NCBI GenBank assembly: GCA_016703535.1
Contig: JADJBV010000002.1
Span: forward strand, 1,364,001 to 1,428,000
DNA length: 64,000 nucleotides
From: Deltaproteobacteria bacterium
GTDB taxonomy: Bacteria; Myxococcota; Kuafuiibacteriia; Kuafuiibacteriales; Kuafuiibacteriaceae
Direction of reading: 5' to 3'
The notes beneath the pieces are model-generated. The model worked only from the letters and a program-made list of their open reading frames with translations. It did not search any database and was not told the DNA's origin. Shown piece by piece: positions 45,477 to 54,251 of this stretch. A program made the position numbers and the translations under genes. The stretch's first letter is position 1, and each line of letters opens with the position of its first letter.

Positions 45477-47768
45477 ATGACCGGTCCCGTTGAGTTTTTG
45501 GTGCGTTACCTGGCCCCCGACGCGGGCGCCGGCGCGTACAACGACTGGCGCCTGGTGGCGACCACCAGCCTGCCGACCTGGGCCCAACTCACCTTGGGGA
45601 CCGCCTTGGTGGTGGCCATCGTCGCCAGCGCCTTGGGCCTGACGCGCCTGGCTTTGCCCAAGCGGATCTTGCTCTTGGCGCTCCGAGCCCTGGCTGCGTT
45701 TTGGGTGTTGGCCCTCTTGCTCCAACCCGCGATCGAACTGCGGGCCGTGTCTCGGGTCCGGACCCGGATCGCGGTGGCGGTGGACGCCTCCCGATCCATG
45801 AGCTTGGCCACCCAAGACGGCACCCGGGCCGAAGCGGTGGCCGAACACCTGGCCGCCAGCCAACCGGCTTTCGCGGCTTTGGCGGAGCGGGCCACCATTC
45901 AGCCCTTCACCTTCGGCGAACGGTCCCACCTCCTCGAGCGCTTCCCTGATCCCTTGCCCGCCGACGAGGGCCACACCGATCTTTCCCGGGCCCTGACCGA
46001 AATCGCCGGCCAATCGGTGGGCCAAGAGTTGGGCGCGATCATCCTCTACTCCGACGGCGTCGACACCGAAGGCCTGACCCCCGACGCGGCCCGCAAGAAG
46101 GCCGCCAAGTTGGGGGTGCCCATCTACGCGGTCGGCTTCCCCGAGGGTTCGGCGGCGCCCGACCTGGCCATTCGCCGGGTTTTGGCCGACGACTTCGCCT
46201 TCCTCCACAACACCGTCAACATCGAGGTCGAGCTGGAGGAGCGGGGGCTGGGCCTGGACGACGTGGTCGCCACCTTGAAGCAGGACGGCCAGGTGCTGCA
46301 GAGCAAGCCGGTCACCTTCGCGGGGGGCACGGCCCGGGTCTCCTTCGAGTTCAAGCCGCGGACCATCGGCAAGCAGGTGTTTCAGATCTCGGTGCCGGTC
46401 CAAAGCAACGAGGTGGTCGAGAGCAACAACCAACGGAGCCTGGTGCTCAAGGTGATCCGGGATCGGATCCGGGTGCTGCAGGTGGCGGGCCGGCCCTCTT
46501 GGGACGAGCGCTTTTTGCGGGAGTTGTTGAAGCGCAACCCCAACGTGGACCTGATCTCCTTCTTCATCTTGCGGTCGACCACCGACGAACAGAAGGCCAG
46601 CCAAGAGGAGTTGGCCCTGATCCCTTTCCCGGTGAACGATCTGTTCACCACCGAACTGCCGTCCTTCGATGTCGTCATCTACCAGAACTTCAACTACCGC
46701 CCGTACAAGATGGCCCACTACCTGCGGAACGTCCGGGACTACGTGCAGAAGGGCGGCAGCTTCTTGATGATCGGCGGCGACTTCGGCTTCGAAGACGGCG
46801 CTTACGCCGACACGCCGATCGCCGAGGTTTTGCCGCTCATGTTGGGCGGTTCTTCACCCTTCGACACCGCTGAGTTTCGGCCGCGCCTGACCAAAGAAGG
46901 ACGGCGCCACCCGATCACCCGGATCGGTGAGCCCGGGGAGCCGCCCGACGCGGTGTTCCGCCGGTTGCCGCCGTTGGCCGGCTTCAACGCCTCTTTGGGG
47001 GCGGCGCCGGGCGCTCAGGTGCTGCTCGAACACCCGGGCCTGCCGGGCAACCCGCCTTTGGTGGCCGTTCGCGAGATCGGCGGCGGTCGCACCATGGCGG
47101 TCACCACCGACAGCCTCTGGTTCTGGCGATTTTTGGCGGTGGGTGAAGGCGGCGCCGGCCGAGAGTTCGATCGCTTCTGGGGCAACTCCTTGCGATGGTT
47201 GATCCGAGATCCGGAGTTGGCTCGGGTTCGGGTCAAGGCCGATCGTTCGGCGGTGCCGTTGGGAGAGCCGGTGATCGCCGAGGTGCAAGTGCTTGGCCCG
47301 GACTTCCGGGGCCTACCTGGGGCCAAGGTCAACGCGGTCTTGGTCCCAGTGGACGGCGGCAAAGATGGCCCGGCCGGCACCGCGCAGGCCGTGACCGGCC
47401 CCGAAGGGGGCGCGATGATCAACTTCCCCGACGTGCCCCCCGGGACCTACGTGATCCGGGCCAGCGCCGATCTCGAGGGCGAAAACTTGGGCAAGGCCGA
47501 AGAGCCGGTGATCGTCGAGGCCTCGGACGTGGAGTTGGAGGCGACCTTCCCCCGGCCCGAGGTGCTCAAGGCTTTGGCCGAGGCCTCCGGCGGTGCCTAC
47601 GTGGACATCGACGACAACCTGCCCGAGCTGGACATCAAGGACGCCCGCCGGTTGGAGGTCGATCGGACCCGGCGCATTCCCGTCTGGGATACTTTCTTCG
47701 CCTTGACGGTCTTGCTCGGCTTGGCGGCCAGCGAGTGGTGGATTCGGCGTCGGGCCGGCCTGCTTTGA
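45477..47768 (+). CDS. VWA-domain membrane protein with glutamine-amidotransferase-like domain
   Basis: 763 aa. Two N-terminal transmembrane helices (about 38-58 and 63-82). A von Willebrand A domain (about 96-260) with MIDAS DASRS. A region with WDERFLRELLKRNPNVDLISF and GGSFLMIGGDFGFEDGAY is of the class-I glutamine-amidotransferase-like type found in BatA-related proteins. A C-terminal helix (about 735-755) ends in a basic tail. The order DUF4159-VWA is a common pair in Bacteroidota and Myxococcota. Likely an inner-membrane scaffold; the ligand is unknown. Confidence 0.87.
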   Translation: MTGPVEFLVRYLAPDAGAGAYNDWRLVATTSLPTWAQLTLGTALVVAIVASALGLTRLALPKRILLLALRALAAFWVLALLLQPAIELRAVSRVRTRIAVAVDASRSMSLATQDGTRAEAVAEHLAASQPAFAALAERATIQPFTFGERSHLLERFPDPLPADEGHTDLSRALTEIAGQSVGQELGAIILYSDGVDTEGLTPDAARKKAAKLGVPIYAVGFPEGSAAPDLAIRRVLADDFAFLHNTVNIEVELEERGLGLDDVVATLKQDGQVLQSKPVTFAGGTARVSFEFKPRTIGKQVFQISVPVQSNEVVESNNQRSLVLKVIRDRIRVLQVAGRPSWDERFLRELLKRNPNVDLISFFILRSTTDEQKASQEELALIPFPVNDLFTTELPSFDVVIYQNFNYRPYKMAHYLRNVRDYVQKGGSFLMIGGDFGFEDGAYADTPIAEVLPLMLGGSSPFDTAEFRPRLTKEGRRHPITRIGEPGEPPDAVFRRLPPLAGFNASLGAAPGAQVLLEHPGLPGNPPLVAVREIGGGRTMAVTTDSLWFWRFLAVGEGGAGREFDRFWGNSLRWLIRDPELARVRVKADRSAVPLGEPVIAEVQVLGPDFRGLPGAKVNAVLVPVDGGKDGPAGTAQAVTGPEGGAMINFPDVPPGTYVIRASADLEGENLGKAEEPVIVEASDVELEATFPRPEVLKALAEASGGAYVDIDDNLPELDIKDARRLEVDRTRRIPVWDTFFALTVLLGLAASEWWIRRRAGLL

Positions 47769-47815
47769 TCCCAGGCCAGGTTGACCTCGGCGCCGCACTT
47801 TCTCAACATCAAGGG

Positions 47816-49039
47816 GTGACGCGCCTTGGTCTGATCTTGGGGTTGTGCGGCCTTTGGGCCAGCGCCTGTCGCGGCGACGCGGTCAGCGACGATCCGGCCG
47901 ACTACAACATCGATCCGAGCCGCCCTTACGTGCTGGAGGTCAAAGAGCCTCGCTTCGTGGTGCATTCGCCGACCCTCCCGGCCAAGGTCGGCTACGAACC
48001 CTCCAACAACAACGTCGACATCGTCTTCCATGAAGACCGCTTGTTCATGGCCTGGCGCCAAGGCCCCACCCACTTCGCCGGACCGGACGTGAAGATGCAG
48101 GTGGTCTCGTCCCTCAACCAAGGAGAAAGTTGGGATTGGGAGGCCACCATCGCCTTGGGCAGCGACGTGCGTGAGCCACGGCTTTTGTCCATGAATGGCC
48201 GCGTCTGGCTCTATTTCTTCCAAGGTGGAGATCAGGCGACCTCCTTCGATCCGCGGCACCTTTGGCGGATCGAAAGACGAGATCTGGCCAACTGGACCGC
48301 ACCCGAACGGGGCGGGCGTGACGGTGAGGTGCCTTGGGATCTGAAGGTGCGGAACGGCTTGGCCTACCTGACCAGCTACGCCGGCAATCACTACGGGACG
48401 GGCGACAGCGCCATCGAGGTGTATTTTCAGAAGTCGTCCAACGGCGTCGACTGGGAACCGGTCAACGCGGCTCGTCCGGTGTCTTATCTGGGGGGAGCGT
48501 CCGAGGTGGCCTTCGAGTTCGACGTCGACGGATCGGCGTGGTTCTTGACCCGCAACGAGGACGGCGACGCGACCGGCTTTGGCAGCCACCTTTGCTACGC
48601 GCCGCCCGATGACCCGTCGGATTGGCGTTGCCCCAGCCAGTCGGATCCCGAACGCTACGATTCGCCCGAGATGTTTCGGCACGGGGAGGACGTTTTTTTG
48701 CTCGCTCGCCGGGATGTCGGTGGCCCTTACGACCTGGGCCGGGACGATCTGGACCTGACCAACCAGCGCCGGGTCTACGCCCTGGAGTACTGGTCCCGGC
48801 CCAAACGGACCGCCCTGTACAAGATCGACAAAGTGGCTCGCAAGGTCGTGTTCGTCCAGGACCTTCCGGGAACCGGCGACACCGCCTTCGCCTCGGTGAA
48901 GCGCCTCGGTCCCCACCAGTTTTTGGTCGCCAACTACACCTCCCCTTTGGAGCTCGGCGACATCTCCTGGGAGGAGGGCCAGTCCAGCCCCCGGGGCACC
49001 CGCATTTATCTCCTCGAGCTGGAGTTTCGCCCGGACTAG
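47816..49039 (+). CDS. Lipoprotein with sialidase-like Asp-box repeats
   Basis: 407 aa from GTG 47816 (AAGGGG just upstream). Lipoprotein signal TRLGLILGLCGLWASAC. Asp-box-like turns occur at SSLNQGESWDW and KSSNGVDWEPV, a mark of sialidase-type propeller folds. No catalytic sialidase triad is visible, so an enzyme is not claimed. The C-terminal segment has a Trp-rich, acidic pattern (DGSAWFLTRNEDGDATGFG). It follows the VWA gene by 47 bp on the same strand. Confidence 0.7.
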   Translation: MTRLGLILGLCGLWASACRGDAVSDDPADYNIDPSRPYVLEVKEPRFVVHSPTLPAKVGYEPSNNNVDIVFHEDRLFMAWRQGPTHFAGPDVKMQVVSSLNQGESWDWEATIALGSDVREPRLLSMNGRVWLYFFQGGDQATSFDPRHLWRIERRDLANWTAPERGGRDGEVPWDLKVRNGLAYLTSYAGNHYGTGDSAIEVYFQKSSNGVDWEPVNAARPVSYLGGASEVAFEFDVDGSAWFLTRNEDGDATGFGSHLCYAPPDDPSDWRCPSQSDPERYDSPEMFRHGEDVFLLARRDVGGPYDLGRDDLDLTNQRRVYALEYWSRPKRTALYKIDKVARKVVFVQDLPGTGDTAFASVKRLGPHQFLVANYTSPLELGDISWEEGQSSPRGTRIYLLELEFRPD

Positions 49040-49110
49040 GGGTTCACCGAGCGCCGCGTAGCCGTTGACGAAACCAGCGCCGGAGGGGACAAGCGCGCGA
49101 CTTCGCCCCT

Positions 49111-50937
49111 ATGACGCGCCGCGAGAACATCCGCAACTTTGCCATCGTGGCCCACATCGACCACGGCAAGACCACTCTGGTCGACGCCATGCTCGGTCAG
49201 TCGGGCATCTATCGAGATAACGAAGCTCGGGTCGAGCGGGTCATGGACTCCAACGACCAAGAGCGGGAGCGAGGCATCACCATCCTCGCGAAGAACACCG
49301 CGGTCACCTACAAGGGCGTCAAGCTCAACATCTTGGACACGCCCGGCCACGCCGACTTCGGTGGTGAGGTCGAGCGGGTGCTCAAGTTGGCCGACGGCAT
49401 CTTGTTGCTGGTCGACGCCGCGGAAGGCCCCTTGCCTCAGACCCGCTTCGTGTTGAGCAAGGCCTTCGAGGCTGGGCTCAAGCCGATCGTGGTGATCAAC
49501 AAGATCGATCGGGCCGACGCGCGCCCCAAAGAGGTGCTCGACGAGGTCTACGATCTCTTCATCGATCTCGGCGGCGACGACGCGGCCCTCGACTTCCCGG
49601 TGATCTACGCGATCGGCCGGCAAGGAGTGGCCTTCAAGAACCTGGGCGACGAGTCCAAAGATCTGCGGCCCCTCTTCGACGCCATCCTGGAGTTCCTGCC
49701 GGGCCCGAAGGCCGAACTCGCCGAGCCGCTCCAGGTCTTGATCGCCAACACCGAATACGACGACTACGTGGGTCGGGTGGCGATCGGCCGAGTGGTGGCC
49801 GGTGCGGTCAAGCGCAACCAGACGCTGTTCCTCCGCGGCAAAACCGGCACCAAATCGTTCAAGGCCCAGCGCCTCTACACCTTCGAAGGCCTGAAGCGGA
49901 AAGAGGTCGAGGAGGTCGAGGCCGGCGACATCATGGCCATTGCCGGCATCGACGAGGTGGAGATCGGCGACACCTTCACCGCCGACGCCGACACCCCGGC
50001 CTTGCCGCGCATCGAGGTCGATCCGCCGACCTTGCGCATGACCTTTTTGGTCAACAACTCCCCCTTCGCCGGCAAAGAAGGCAAATACGTCACCTCCCGG
50101 CAGATCCGCGATCGCTTGATCAAGGCCGCCAAGGCCAACGTGGCGATCCGGGTCAAGGACGGCGAGACCCCGGAGCAGTTCGAGGTCGCGGGCCGCGGTG
50201 AACTCCAGCTCGCGGTGTTGGTCGAGACCATGCGCCGCGAAGGTTACGAGGTGCAGCTCAGCAAGCCCGAGGTGGTCGTCAAGGACATCGACGGCAAGCC
50301 CCACGAGCCGATGGAGTTGGCCACCGTCGACATCCCCGAGGATTACATCGGCGTCGTGACCCAGAAGCTCTCGGATCGCCGAGGTTCGATGCTCGACATG
50401 CACAACCCGGGCAGCGGTCGGGTGCGCATCAAGTTCCGCATCCCCTCCCGTGGTCTGATCGGCTTCCGCTCCGAGTTCCTGACCGACACCCGGGGCACCG
50501 GTCTATTGAATACACTGTTCGACGGCTGGGCCCCCTACGTGGGCTTGGTGGCGCGCCGCCCCAACGGCGCCATGGTCTCGGACCGGGTCGGCAAGACCAC
50601 GCCCTACGCCATCTACAACCTCCAGCCTCGGGGGAAGTTGTTCATCCCGCCGGGCACCGAGGTCTACGAGGGCATGATCATCGGCGAACACAGCCGAGAG
50701 AACGACCTCGACGTCAACTGCTGCCGGGAGAAGAAGCTCACCAACATCCGGGCCGCGGGCAAAGACGAAAACATCATCATCTCGACGCCCCGCAAGATCA
50801 CCCTCGAGGGCGCTATTGAGTATATCGACGAAGACGAGTTGATCGAGGTGACGCCGACCTCCATTCGCCTGCGCAAAAAACAACTCAAGGCCAGCTTCCG
50901 GCCCAAGCGCAGCCAGCGCGAGGAAGAGGAGGATTGA
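49111..50937 (+). CDS. typA: Translational GTPase TypA/BipA
   Basis: 608 aa, full length. G1 AHIDHGKTTLVDAML, the effector loop QERERGITILAKNTAV, G3 LDTPGHADFGGEVER and G4 NKIDRADARP are all intact. Later domains include GRGELQLAVLVETMRREGYE and the C-terminal RKITLEGAIEYI. TypA binds ribosomes and helps 50S assembly under stress or cold. Two TAYTCANTA copies lie in the gene (50504 and 50814). The stop overlaps the mvaD start (TGATG), which probably ties TypA expression to the isoprenoid genes. Confidence 0.97.
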   Translation: MTRRENIRNFAIVAHIDHGKTTLVDAMLGQSGIYRDNEARVERVMDSNDQERERGITILAKNTAVTYKGVKLNILDTPGHADFGGEVERVLKLADGILLLVDAAEGPLPQTRFVLSKAFEAGLKPIVVINKIDRADARPKEVLDEVYDLFIDLGGDDAALDFPVIYAIGRQGVAFKNLGDESKDLRPLFDAILEFLPGPKAELAEPLQVLIANTEYDDYVGRVAIGRVVAGAVKRNQTLFLRGKTGTKSFKAQRLYTFEGLKRKEVEEVEAGDIMAIAGIDEVEIGDTFTADADTPALPRIEVDPPTLRMTFLVNNSPFAGKEGKYVTSRQIRDRLIKAAKANVAIRVKDGETPEQFEVAGRGELQLAVLVETMRREGYEVQLSKPEVVVKDIDGKPHEPMELATVDIPEDYIGVVTQKLSDRRGSMLDMHNPGSGRVRIKFRIPSRGLIGFRSEFLTDTRGTGLLNTLFDGWAPYVGLVARRPNGAMVSDRVGKTTPYAIYNLQPRGKLFIPPGTEVYEGMIIGEHSRENDLDVNCCREKKLTNIRAAGKDENIIISTPRKITLEGAIEYIDEDELIEVTPTSIRLRKKQLKASFRPKRSQREEEED

Positions 50938-51908
50938 TGGCCACCGCAACCGCCCGGGCCAACCTCGCGTTGGTGAAATACTGGGGGAAGCGGGACGCCA
51001 CCCTCAACTTGCCGGCCGCCGGCAGCCTGTCCCTCACCTTGGATCGGCTGCGCACCCGCACCTCCGTCGAACTCCACGACGGCCCAAACGACGAACTCTT
51101 GATCGACGGCCAGCCCCAAAGCGGCAAGGCCCTCTCCCGGATCAGCCGCTTCGCCGATCTGGTGCGAGGCCCCCTCGGCCGCAGCGAACGGATCCGAGTG
51201 GTCAGCCACAACGAGTTCCCCACCGCCGCGGGGTTGGCGTCTTCGGCCTCAGCTTTTGCGGCCTTGGCGGTGGCGGTGCCCGCGGCCTTCGAGGTGGAGC
51301 TCAGCGACAAGGCCCGCTCGATCTTGGCCCGGCGCGGCTCGGGGAGCGCGGCCCGTTCCATCTTTGGTGGCTTCGTCCGCATGAACGCCGGGGCCCACGC
51401 CGACGGCAGCGACGCTTACGCCGAACCGCTGGCCGCCGATTGCCCCATGCACGCGGTGATCGCCGTGGCCCAAGCCGAAGCCAAAAAGATCGGCTCCACT
51501 GACGGCATGGAACACACCCGGGCCACCAGCCCCTATCACGCGGCTTGGTTGCAGCTGGTTGAGCGGGACCTCGGCGAAGTGCAAGTTGCCTTGCAATCCG
51601 GGGACTGGGACCATCTGGCCTTGTTGGTCGAAGGCAACTGCTTGGCGATGCACGCCGACGCCATGGCCGCTCGGCCCGGGGTGCTCTACTTTCGCCCGCC
51701 CACGCTATTGGCCATCGAGGCCGTGCGCAGCTTGCGCCAGAGCGGAACGCCGGTGTTTTTTACCATCGACGCCGGACCCCACGTGGTCGCCTTCACCCCT
51801 CCGAGTGAGGTGTCGCGGATCGCGGCGCACTTCGCCCAGCTCCCGGGGTTGGCCGAGGTGTTGACCTCGGGGCCGGGGGCGGCGGCCCAGCTGGAGATCA
51901 CCCCGTGA
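50937..51908 (+). CDS. mvaD: Diphosphomevalonate decarboxylase
   Basis: 323 aa from ATG 50937; a TTG at 50934 would add one residue. Mevalonate diphosphate decarboxylase gives isopentenyl diphosphate. N-terminal ANLALVKYWGKRD, the GHMP ATP loop FPTAAGLASSASAFAAL and the late FTIDAGPHV with the conserved catalytic aspartate are all present. It overlaps the phosphomevalonate kinase gene by 4 bp. A GCAAG-N4-CTTGC palindrome is at 51581-51594. The mevalonate route is used by several Myxococcota instead of, or besides, the MEP route. Confidence 0.93.
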   Translation: MATATARANLALVKYWGKRDATLNLPAAGSLSLTLDRLRTRTSVELHDGPNDELLIDGQPQSGKALSRISRFADLVRGPLGRSERIRVVSHNEFPTAAGLASSASAFAALAVAVPAAFEVELSDKARSILARRGSGSAARSIFGGFVRMNAGAHADGSDAYAEPLAADCPMHAVIAVAQAEAKKIGSTDGMEHTRATSPYHAAWLQLVERDLGEVQVALQSGDWDHLALLVEGNCLAMHADAMAARPGVLYFRPPTLLAIEAVRSLRQSGTPVFFTIDAGPHVVAFTPPSEVSRIAAHFAQLPGLAEVLTSGPGAAAQLEITP

Positions 51909-52783
51909 AAGCGTCGGCGCCCGGCAAGCTGGTCTTGCTCGGCGACTACGCCGTGTTGGCGGGCGGACCGGCCCTGGTGGCGGCGGTGGATCGCCGCGCG
52001 GTGGGGGCACCTGGGGGGCCCATGCCGCCTTCAGCGGTGGTCGAGGCGGTCTTGGCCCGGGCCAAGCGGGAAGGTGGCCGACCCGAGCTCCCGGAGATCG
52101 ACACCCGGGCCTTCCTCGACGAACACGGCCAAAAGTTGGGCCTGGGATCTTCGGCGGCGGTGGCGGTGGTGACCGCGGCCTTGTCCCTGGGGCAAGACGA
52201 CGAACGGACCTTTCAAGTGGCCCTCGAGGGGCATCGAGACGCGGCCGGAGGGGTGGGGAGCGGCGTCGACGTGGCCGCCTCCTTTTACGGCGGGGTGATC
52301 GCCACGGCCCGCCAGCCGGCGCCGGTCGAAGTTCTCCCCACGGAGATCCCGGGCCTGACGCTTTCGGTGCTCTACACCGGTCAAAGCGCCTCGACCGCGC
52401 GAATGGTCGAGGCGGTGGAGCGGGCCGAGGCCTGGTTGAGTTGGCAAAAGGTCCTCCTCGAGTTGAGTGAACAGGGCCTAGACGCCTGGCGGCGACAAGA
52501 CGCGCCGAACTTCTTGTCGGTGGTGTCCCGTTACGGCCGGGCCTTGGCTGGCCTGGGCGCCGACGCCGGGGTCCCGATCGTCACCCACCGGACCGCCGAG
52601 TTGATGCGCCGGGCCCAAGAAGAAGGGGGCGCCGCCAAACCGAGCGGGGCCGGCGGGGGGGACGTGGCAGTGTTGTTCGCGTCCGACCCGGACCTGGCCG
52701 CCCGCTTGGCCGTCGAGACCGGCTGCGTGTTGTTGTCGGTGCGGGTCGATCCCCGGGGCCTACGTTTGGGAGAGGAAACGTGA
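51905..52783 (+). CDS. mvaK2: Phosphomevalonate kinase (GHMP family)
   Basis: 292 aa from GTG 51905 (GTGA overlap with mvaD). Opening APGKLVLLGDYAVLAGGPAL is characteristic of phosphomevalonate kinase. The GHMP ATP loop is KLGLGSSAAVAVV and the third motif PSGAGGGDVAVLF. It phosphorylates mevalonate-5-phosphate to the diphosphate that MvaD uses. At 292 aa it is shorter than typical eukaryotic PMK and near the bacterial size. Mevalonate kinase versus phosphomevalonate kinase is judged from the AYAVL-like opening and the company of mvaD. Confidence 0.85.
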   Translation: MKASAPGKLVLLGDYAVLAGGPALVAAVDRRAVGAPGGPMPPSAVVEAVLARAKREGGRPELPEIDTRAFLDEHGQKLGLGSSAAVAVVTAALSLGQDDERTFQVALEGHRDAAGGVGSGVDVAASFYGGVIATARQPAPVEVLPTEIPGLTLSVLYTGQSASTARMVEAVERAEAWLSWQKVLLELSEQGLDAWRRQDAPNFLSVVSRYGRALAGLGADAGVPIVTHRTAELMRRAQEEGGAAKPSGAGGGDVAVLFASDPDLAARLAVETGCVLLSVRVDPRGLRLGEET

Positions 52784-53382
52784 CCGAACGTTATCGGGCC
52801 CAACACCAGCGCCGCCTCTCTTGGATGCCTTGGCTCTATTTTTCCCTCAAGCCCGAACACCGAGCCTGGGCCGAAGCCTGGCAAGCCGAAGTGCAAGCTG
52901 AGTTGACATCCTTGGAGACCGTGCAGATCGGTCGCGGGTGTTTTGTGTCGCCCGAGGCCCAGATCTTCGCCGAACCGGGCCGCACCGTGGTGATCGGGGA
53001 CGGCGCCGCGATCGCCGCCCAGGCCTTCCTGCACGGCCCGCTGATCCTGGGCAAAAACGTCAGCATCAACGCCCGGGCCAGCTTGGACGGCGGCGCCGCC
53101 GGCATCGTGATCGGCGACGACACCCGCATCGCCACCTCGGCCACCCTCTACGCCTTTGATCACGGCCTGGCCGCCGACCGCCTGATCCGCGAACAACCGG
53201 TTCGTTCCCGGGGGATCCGCGTCGGCGCCGACGTCTGGATCGGCGCCAACGCCGGCGTGACCGACGGCGTGACCATCAGCGACCACGCAGTGGTTGCGAT
53301 GGGGGCGGTGGTCACCCAAGACGTCCCAGCCGGGGCGATCGTGGGCGGCGTGCCGGCAAAAGTGATCGGGCGCCGGAGTTAG
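52780..53382 (+). CDS. Hexapeptide-repeat acyltransferase
   Basis: 200 aa from GTG 52780 (GTGA overlap). Left-handed beta-helix hexapeptide repeats run from about residue 50 (IGRGCFVSPEAQIF, IGDGAAIAAQAFL, LGKNVSINARASL) to IGANAGVTDGVTISDHA and the usual end GGVPAKVIG. The catalytic histidine region FDHG fits the maltose/galactoside O-acetyltransferase branch. The acceptor is unknown. Its coupling to the isoprenoid genes may be chance or mark a lipid- or glycan-linked step. Confidence 0.85.
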   Translation: MTERYRAQHQRRLSWMPWLYFSLKPEHRAWAEAWQAEVQAELTSLETVQIGRGCFVSPEAQIFAEPGRTVVIGDGAAIAAQAFLHGPLILGKNVSINARASLDGGAAGIVIGDDTRIATSATLYAFDHGLAADRLIREQPVRSRGIRVGADVWIGANAGVTDGVTISDHAVVAMGAVVTQDVPAGAIVGGVPAKVIGRRS

Positions 53383-54242
53383 GGACTGAGGCCTGCCCGC
53401 TGGAGATAACTTTCGGCCAGGCCCAGGTTGTCGTTTTGGTCCGGGTGGAAGTTGGGATCCAGGTAGTCGACGAAGGCCCTGCGGAAGAGTCGACCGATGT
53501 GGCCCCCCCGCAGCGAGCGGGCCTGGGCCCGGTAGCCACGCCACTGGTCCTTGGTGGTCGCACGTTCTTCGGCCAACAACATCCGGGAGGCCAAGGTCCA
53601 AAAGGCCATCAGCGCCGTCATCCCCAACACCATGCCGGCGATCCGCACGGTGTAGCGGCCATCGACCTCTTGATAGACGTCGAAGGCCACCGACTTGTGT
53701 TCGATCTCTTCGCAGGCGTGCCAGCGCAGGAGGCGCTCCAGCTCGGGGTGGGCGCCGTCCAAGAAGTCGTCGCTGAGCGCCGCTTCTCCCAAGGTGGCGG
53801 TCAAGTGTTCGAGGGCCACCGTGACCGACAGGCGCAGGGCCGGTGAGATGGCGGCCTCGATCGTCGGCAGGGCCCGTTGTTCGTAGAACTCGAGGAAGCG
53901 GTCGACGTGGTAGCCCTGGCCCCGCAACATCTCGAAGCTCTTTTCGTGCTCCTGACCGTGGCGGGCCTCTTGGCCGAAGAAGGCGCGGCAGCGGGCCACC
54001 AGCTGGGGATCGTCCAGCTGCTCCAGGTAGTGTTTGACGCTGCGGATGAAGAACCGCTCGCCCTCGGGGAAGACCAAGTGGAGGCCATTGGCGGCGTGGG
54101 TCAACACCGGGTTGTTGTGCAGCCACCAGCGCGGGATCTCTGGCCCAAAGGAGAGGCCAGGTTTCCTGATCACCGGCAAGCGGCCTCGGACCTTGGCCCG
54201 GACGGCGGGTGGGGACTCAGCGAAGGTGAGGGTGTCGTTCAT
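53379..54242 (-). CDS. PF10118-family metal-dependent hydrolase
   Basis: 287 aa. Conserved acidic/His motifs of the family are present: FFGQEARHGQEH, VALEHLTATLGE and HACEEIEHKSVAFDVY. They would bind two metals in a ferritin-like helical bundle. The fold is related to di-iron carboxylate proteins. The biological reaction is not established for the family. A hydrophobic helix near GMVLGMTALMAFWTLASRML may associate with membrane. It converges on the acyltransferase, overlapping it by 4 bp at the ends. Confidence 0.82.
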   Translation of the reverse strand: MNDTLTFAESPPAVRAKVRGRLPVIRKPGLSFGPEIPRWWLHNNPVLTHAANGLHLVFPEGERFFIRSVKHYLEQLDDPQLVARCRAFFGQEARHGQEHEKSFEMLRGQGYHVDRFLEFYEQRALPTIEAAISPALRLSVTVALEHLTATLGEAALSDDFLDGAHPELERLLRWHACEEIEHKSVAFDVYQEVDGRYTVRIAGMVLGMTALMAFWTLASRMLLAEERATTKDQWRGYRAQARSLRGGHIGRLFRRAFVDYLDPNFHPDQNDNLGLAESYLQRAGLSP

Positions 54243-54251
54243 CGTCGGACC

